Origin: Couchioplanes caeruleus
Lineage (GTDB): Bacteria > Actinomycetota > Actinomycetes > Mycobacteriales > Micromonosporaceae
DNA: 64,000 nucleotides
Direction: 5' to 3'
Assembly (NCBI RefSeq): GCF_023499255.1
Contig: NZ_CP092183.1
Coordinates: 4,956,501 to 5,020,500 of the forward strand
The position numbers and the translations under genes were made by a program. The stretch's first letter is position 1, and the number at the start of each line of letters is the position of its first letter. Shown here piece by piece: positions 60,788 to 64,000 of this stretch. The notes under the pieces were generated by a model. That model had not been told where the DNA came from, ran no database searches, and was given only the letters and a program-made list of their open reading frames with translations.

Positions 60788-61651
60788 TCACCGGCGCAGC
60801 TCGGCCACCCGGTCCAGCCGTTCCAGCTTGCGCGGGTTGCGGATCGCGTACACGCGGGTGATCCGTCCGTCCTCGACCACCACGCTGGCCGCGGTCGTCT
60901 CGCCGTTCACGTCGAACCGGACGCCGGGTGTCCCGTTCAGCCAGACCGCGCTCAGCGTGAAGCCGGGCACCTGCGAGACGTACGCCAGGAACGCCACCGC
61001 CTTGCCGGCCCCGACGATCGGCTTGCGCGCCGCCGCGACCAGGCCGCCGCCGTCGGTCGTCACCACGACGTCCGGGGCGAGCACCGCCATCAGGGCCCGG
61101 ACGTCGCCCGTGGCGACGGCCGCCATGAAGCGCTCGACGACCGCCTGCTGCTCGGCGCGGTCCACCCGCATCCGGGGCCGCCGCGCCGCCACGTGGTCGC
61201 GGGCGCGGTGCGCGATCTGCCGCACGGCGGCCGGCGACTTGCCGACCGCCTCGGCGATCTCGTCGAACGGCGTCTCGAAGACCTCGCGCAGCACGAACAC
61301 CGCCCGTTCGGCCGGGCCCAGCGTCTCCAGCACGGTCAGCATCGCGATGGAGACGTTCTCGGCGAGCTCGACGTCGTCGGCCACGTCCGGGGTGGTCAGC
61401 AACGGCTCGGGCAGCCACTGTCCGACGTACTCCTCGCGGCGGCGGGCCACCGTCCGGAGCCGGTTCAGCGCCTGCCGGGTCACCATCCGCACCAGGTACG
61501 CGCGCTCGTCGCGGACGTCGGCACGGTCCACGCCGGCCCACCGCAGCCACGTCTCCTGCACGACGTCCTCGGCGTCCGCGGCGGAACCGAGCATCTCGTA
61601 CGCGACCGTGAACAGCAGGCCGCGGTGGTCGACGAACGGGTCGCCGCTCAT
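60788..61651 (-). CDS. ECF41-family sigma factor with SnoaL-like C-terminal domain
   Basis: In this 287-residue protein the sigma2 and sigma4 regions occupy about 1-165 (AEDVVQETWLRWA; FDEIAEAVGKSPAAVRQIAHRAR). Between them is the ECF41 linker WLPEPL. The C-terminal NTF2/SnoaL-like domain holds the DGGG motif and an NPRKL motif near the end (usually NPDKL). These features define ECF41 sigma factors, whose fused C-terminal domain both inhibits and activates them without a separate anti-sigma. The start overlaps the stop of the upstream gene (ATGA). Confidence 0.94.
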   Translation of the reverse strand: MSGDPFVDHRGLLFTVAYEMLGSAADAEDVVQETWLRWAGVDRADVRDERAYLVRMVTRQALNRLRTVARRREEYVGQWLPEPLLTTPDVADDVELAENVSIAMLTVLETLGPAERAVFVLREVFETPFDEIAEAVGKSPAAVRQIAHRARDHVAARRPRMRVDRAEQQAVVERFMAAVATGDVRALMAVLAPDVVVTTDGGGLVAAARKPIVGAGKAVAFLAYVSQVPGFTLSAVWLNGTPGVRFDVNGETTAASVVVEDGRITRVYAIRNPRKLERLDRVAELRR

Positions 61652-62223
61652 GGGTGCGACGGTACGGCCAGCGGCGGCAGGTCGCAGGACGCCGAGAATT
61701 CCTGCGACTCCACGCCCAGCGCGGTGTTGGACCGGGTCATGAAGTTGGCGACCGCTATGGACGAGGTGAGCTCGACCAGGGCGGCCGGGCCGAGCGCCGC
61801 CAGCAGCCGCGCCGACATCTCGTCCGTCACGGCCGGCGGCGTCTGCGTCATCGCCTCGGCGTACGCCATGACGTCACGTTCCAGCGGCGTGAAGACGTCC
61901 GACTCCCGCCAGCGTGGCACCTCGCGCGCCTTGGCGACGTCCAGCCCCTCGTTGCGGGCCGTGAAGTAGCCGAGGTCGAGGCAGAAGCTGCAGCCCACGA
62001 GGCTCGCCACCGCCATGTGGGCGTACGACTTCAGGGAGGCGTCGCACCGGTCCCACTTCTGCACCGAGCGGCCCACCGTGAAGCTGAAGGCCAGCACCTT
62101 GCGGTTGTGCCACACCACGCCGACGGGCTCCGGGACCGCCCCGAACATCCGGCGCGACATCCGCTTCACGAGCGCCCCGTAGACGCCGGTCAGCTCCGCC
62201 TTCGGGATCCGCGTACCGCTCAT
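61648..62223 (-). CDS. Carboxymuconolactone decarboxylase/AhpD-like protein
   Basis: The protein has 191 residues and AGGAGGA precedes the ATG. The helical AhpD-like core has a CxxC redox pair in VGCSFCLDLGYF (about 88-91), followed by MTRSNTALGVESQEF. Carboxymuconolactone-decarboxylase-type genes are the most frequent partner of ECF41 sigma factors. The ATGA overlap with the sigma gene makes the pair an operon. It is probably a peroxidase- or reductase-like enzyme of unknown substrate. Confidence 0.93.
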   Translation of the reverse strand: MSGTRIPKAELTGVYGALVKRMSRRMFGAVPEPVGVVWHNRKVLAFSFTVGRSVQKWDRCDASLKSYAHMAVASLVGCSFCLDLGYFTARNEGLDVAKAREVPRWRESDVFTPLERDVMAYAEAMTQTPPAVTDEMSARLLAALGPAALVELTSSIAVANFMTRSNTALGVESQEFSASCDLPPLAVPSHP

Positions 62224-62255
62224 GTCTGTCCTCCTGGTGATCTGCTCCGCATGCA

Positions 62256-62282
62256 GACACCGGCGGCGGCCCGGATGTGACA
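62256..62282 (-). promoter_or_regulatory. ECF41-type promoter for the decarboxylase-sigma operon
   Basis: Read on the minus strand: TGTCACA, 16 bp, then TGTC, ending 33 bp before the decarboxylase start. The described ECF41 promoter is TGTCACA-N16-CGTC, so the -35 is exact, the spacer is exact and the -10 differs by one base. CCGGATG/CATCCGG arms also surround the -35. Confidence 0.8.
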
Positions 62283-62296
62283 TCCGGCCGGGGAAG

Positions 62297-63166
62297 TCAG
62301 CCGTGGCGGTGGTGTTTCTTCACGTACGTGTAGCCGGGCGCCAGCGGGCTGGGCTCGATCTGCTCCTCCTCGACGGCCCGCTCGTGCAGGGTGACCTGCT
62401 TCTCCGACGGCCGCGCGCCCAGCGGCAGCTTGCGGACGAAGCCGTGGACCAGGTGCTCGGCCCGCTCGGCGCCGTCGCCGTCCTCGTCCTCGCCCGGCCA
62501 CGGGGCCGGCTCCACGAGCGGCGCGTAGAACAGCATCTGCGCTGCCTTCTGGCCCTCGACGGCCGGGTACGAGGGGTAGCCGGCCGAGGTGACGCTGCCC
62601 TCGACGCGGGTGAGGTAGCCCTCGCGGATCAACTGGTCGACGGCGTTGCGCAGCAGGAACGCGCCCTTGGCGCCGCGGCCCAGCCCGCAGTGCCCGGCCA
62701 GCTCGGACTCCGGGAGCACGGCGCTGCCGTCGTCGAAGACCCGGCCCTGGCGGCGTACGGCCCGCAGCACCCGGCCTCGGTTGGACGGGTCGGGGGCGAG
62801 CTCCCGGGTGACCACCTTGGGGTCGTACTCGTGGTAGTACGCGATCCCGTCGACGCTCATCGGCTCGTCCAGCGCCGCCGCCCGTACGACGACCTCGTCC
62901 CGCGCCGCCTGCCACGTCACGGTGACGAGCACCCCGGGCCGCAGGTCACCCGGCCAGGCCACGCCGGCGAACTGCCATTCGACGTCCTGCCGCAGCGTGG
63001 TCTCGAACACATGCCGCACAGGCGTGAGGCCGTGCTCGCGGTACTCCAGGACCACCGGCACGACCGGGCGGTCGCGCAGCGCCTCGACGCACTCCTCCGG
63101 GGCGGCGCACACGGCGCCCTCGAGGTCGGCCCGCCACAGGGCGAACCGCCGGGTCGCCGTTCTCAT
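62297..63166 (-). CDS. Unrecognised 289-residue protein
   Basis: The protein starts at ATG 63166 and has no signal peptide or membrane helix. The first half is beta-rich (PVVPVVLEYREHGLTPVRHVFETTLRQDVEWQFAGVAWPG). The second half has a winged-helix-like stretch (LPESELAGHCGLGRGAKGAFLLRNAVDQLIREGYLTRVEGS). It ends YVKKHHRHG. The helix-turn-helix impression suggests DNA or RNA binding, but nothing in the family is known to me. The next gene upstream (Gfo/Idh) ends 9 bp earlier, so the two are probably co-transcribed. Confidence 0.72.
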   Translation of the reverse strand: MRTATRRFALWRADLEGAVCAAPEECVEALRDRPVVPVVLEYREHGLTPVRHVFETTLRQDVEWQFAGVAWPGDLRPGVLVTVTWQAARDEVVVRAAALDEPMSVDGIAYYHEYDPKVVTRELAPDPSNRGRVLRAVRRQGRVFDDGSAVLPESELAGHCGLGRGAKGAFLLRNAVDQLIREGYLTRVEGSVTSAGYPSYPAVEGQKAAQMLFYAPLVEPAPWPGEDEDGDGAERAEHLVHGFVRKLPLGARPSEKQVTLHERAVEEEQIEPSPLAPGYTYVKKHHRHG

Positions 63167-63175
63167 GGGAAGACC

Positions 63176-64000
63176 CTACCGGCGAGGTGCGGCGAGGGTG
63201 ACGATCTCGCCGCTGAGGCGGGCACGCTCGGCCGCCCACACCACGCGGTGCGTCGCCAGGCTCTGCACCGCGTCCGAGGTGATCAGCGACGGGTCGCCCG
63301 CCTCGACCGCGGCGAGGAACGCCTCGGTCAGGCCCTCGTCGCCGCCGCCGTGGCCGCCCGCCGCGGACGGGCCGCCCAGCGCCGCCGAGTCGAGCGTCTG
63401 CTCGCAGCCGGTACGGAAGTCGACGTGGCGGACCGTACGGCCGTCGCCCTCGAGGTAGCCGTGGGTGCCCATCAGCCGGGTCCGCCGGTGTTCCATCGGG
63501 GTGAACGCGCTCATGGTGAAGGTGCCGGTGGCGCCGTCGGCGTACTCCATGGTGACGACCTGGTGGTCGACCACGTCGTTGTCGCAGGCGTACACGCAGC
63601 GTCCGTACGGCCCGGTCCGCAGCGCCTCGGTCAGCGCCGGCGCGCTCGCCTGCGCGGTGACCGCGCCGAGCGGCCAGAAGTGCTGGTCAGGGTCGGCGAG
63701 CGCGGCGAAGTAGAGGCGCTTCGCCGAGTACGGGCAGTCCGGCTCGACCGGGCAGTCGAGGCAGCGGTCGGCGGCACCCTCGGGGCGGTCGGCGGCCCGG
63801 AAATGGGTGAGGCCGCCGAAGGAGGCGATCCGGGCCGGGACGCGGCCGGTCACGTGCACCAGCCAGTCGAGGTCGTGGCAGCTCTTGGTGAGCAGCATCG
63901 GCCCGGACGTGTCGGTGCGCCGCCAGTGGCCCCGCACGAACGAGTGGGCCTGGTGCCACCAGCCGACGGGTTCGAGGTGGTCGAAGCTGACCAGCCGCCC
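63176..64000 (-). CDS. Gfo/Idh/MocA-family dehydrogenase (C-terminal part)
   Basis: The frame is open to the right edge, so about 274 C-terminal residues are present and the NAD-binding N-terminus lies outside. FDHLEPVGWWHQAHSFVRGHW and LLTKSCHDLDWLVHVTG contain the catalytic-region Lys and His/Asp motif of Gfo/Idh enzymes. After it comes a cysteine cluster C-L-D-C-(5)-C within RCLDCPVEPDCPYSAKR, possibly binding zinc. The C-terminal substrate domain contains VTMEYADGATGTFTMSAF. It is probably a sugar or inositol dehydrogenase; the substrate is unknown. Confidence 0.9.
   Translation of the reverse strand, partial: GRLVSFDHLEPVGWWHQAHSFVRGHWRRTDTSGPMLLTKSCHDLDWLVHVTGRVPARIASFGGLTHFRAADRPEGAADRCLDCPVEPDCPYSAKRLYFAALADPDQHFWPLGAVTAQASAPALTEALRTGPYGRCVYACDNDVVDHQVVTMEYADGATGTFTMSAFTPMEHRRTRLMGTHGYLEGDGRTVRHVDFRTGCEQTLDSAALGGPSAAGGHGGGDEGLTEAFLAAVEAGDPSLITSDAVQSLATHRVVWAAERARLSGEIVTLAAPRR

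Overview
The window is very GC-rich chromosomal DNA from a filamentous-type actinomycete. The evidence is strong third-position G/C bias, GTG starts, ATGA/GTGA gene overlaps, DUF742/roadblock 'conservons', an iniBAC-like dynamin locus, BTAD-type regulators, ECF41 sigma and actinobacterial carbohydrate enzymes. A Micromonosporaceae (Actinoplanes-like) origin is my inference, not proven. I saw no tRNA, rRNA, CRISPR array, insertion sequence or phage genes.

Layout. 1-11.7 kb holds housekeeping and sensing genes: the start of an ABC ATPase, small membrane proteins, a secreted WxVG-repeat protein, an HD hydrolase, a membrane alpha/beta hydrolase, a STAS-HATPase protein, a NarL/DesK-type two-component pair with a palindrome upstream, a membrane Ser/Thr kinase and an aldo/keto reductase. 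11.9-28.8 kb is metabolic and secretory: a CBM-DUF1996 protein with two inverted repeats upstream, an M20 peptidase, a decayed membrane gene, a deaminase-CBS pair, a PoxB-like TPP enzyme, an amino acid permease, and a two-domain cellulose/chitin LPMO followed by an orphan CebR-type operator and a terminator.

29-45 kb is the centrepiece. On the minus strand lies an iniB-dynamin-dynamin unit. Divergent from it is a nine-gene run: Hsp70-like ATPase, STAND/LuxR regulator of IniR type, a CvnA kinase and a DUF742 protein without roadblock or GTPase partners, a membrane protein whose outer domain resembles a CBM2 cellulose-binding module, then a complete conservon (kinase, roadblock, DUF742, GTPase). 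The first five of these genes overlap by 4-8 nt, so they are probably translationally coupled. Short GC-rich minisatellites sit at both ends of this locus and between the two dynamin genes.

45-64 kb is accessory: a tryptophanase-indole prenyltransferase pair, a DinB-like protein, a secreted S1 protease, an acyl-CoA dehydrogenase, an AfsR-like regulator with three 11-bp-phased repeats in front of it, a dehalogenase-like hydrolase, a PhyH oxygenase, NudK, an MFS exporter-TetR pair with a 21-bp operator, and an ECF41 sigma factor with its carboxymuconolactone-decarboxylase partner and a near-consensus ECF41 promoter. The window closes inside a Gfo/Idh dehydrogenase. Two convergent gene pairs share a single CTAG as both stop codons.
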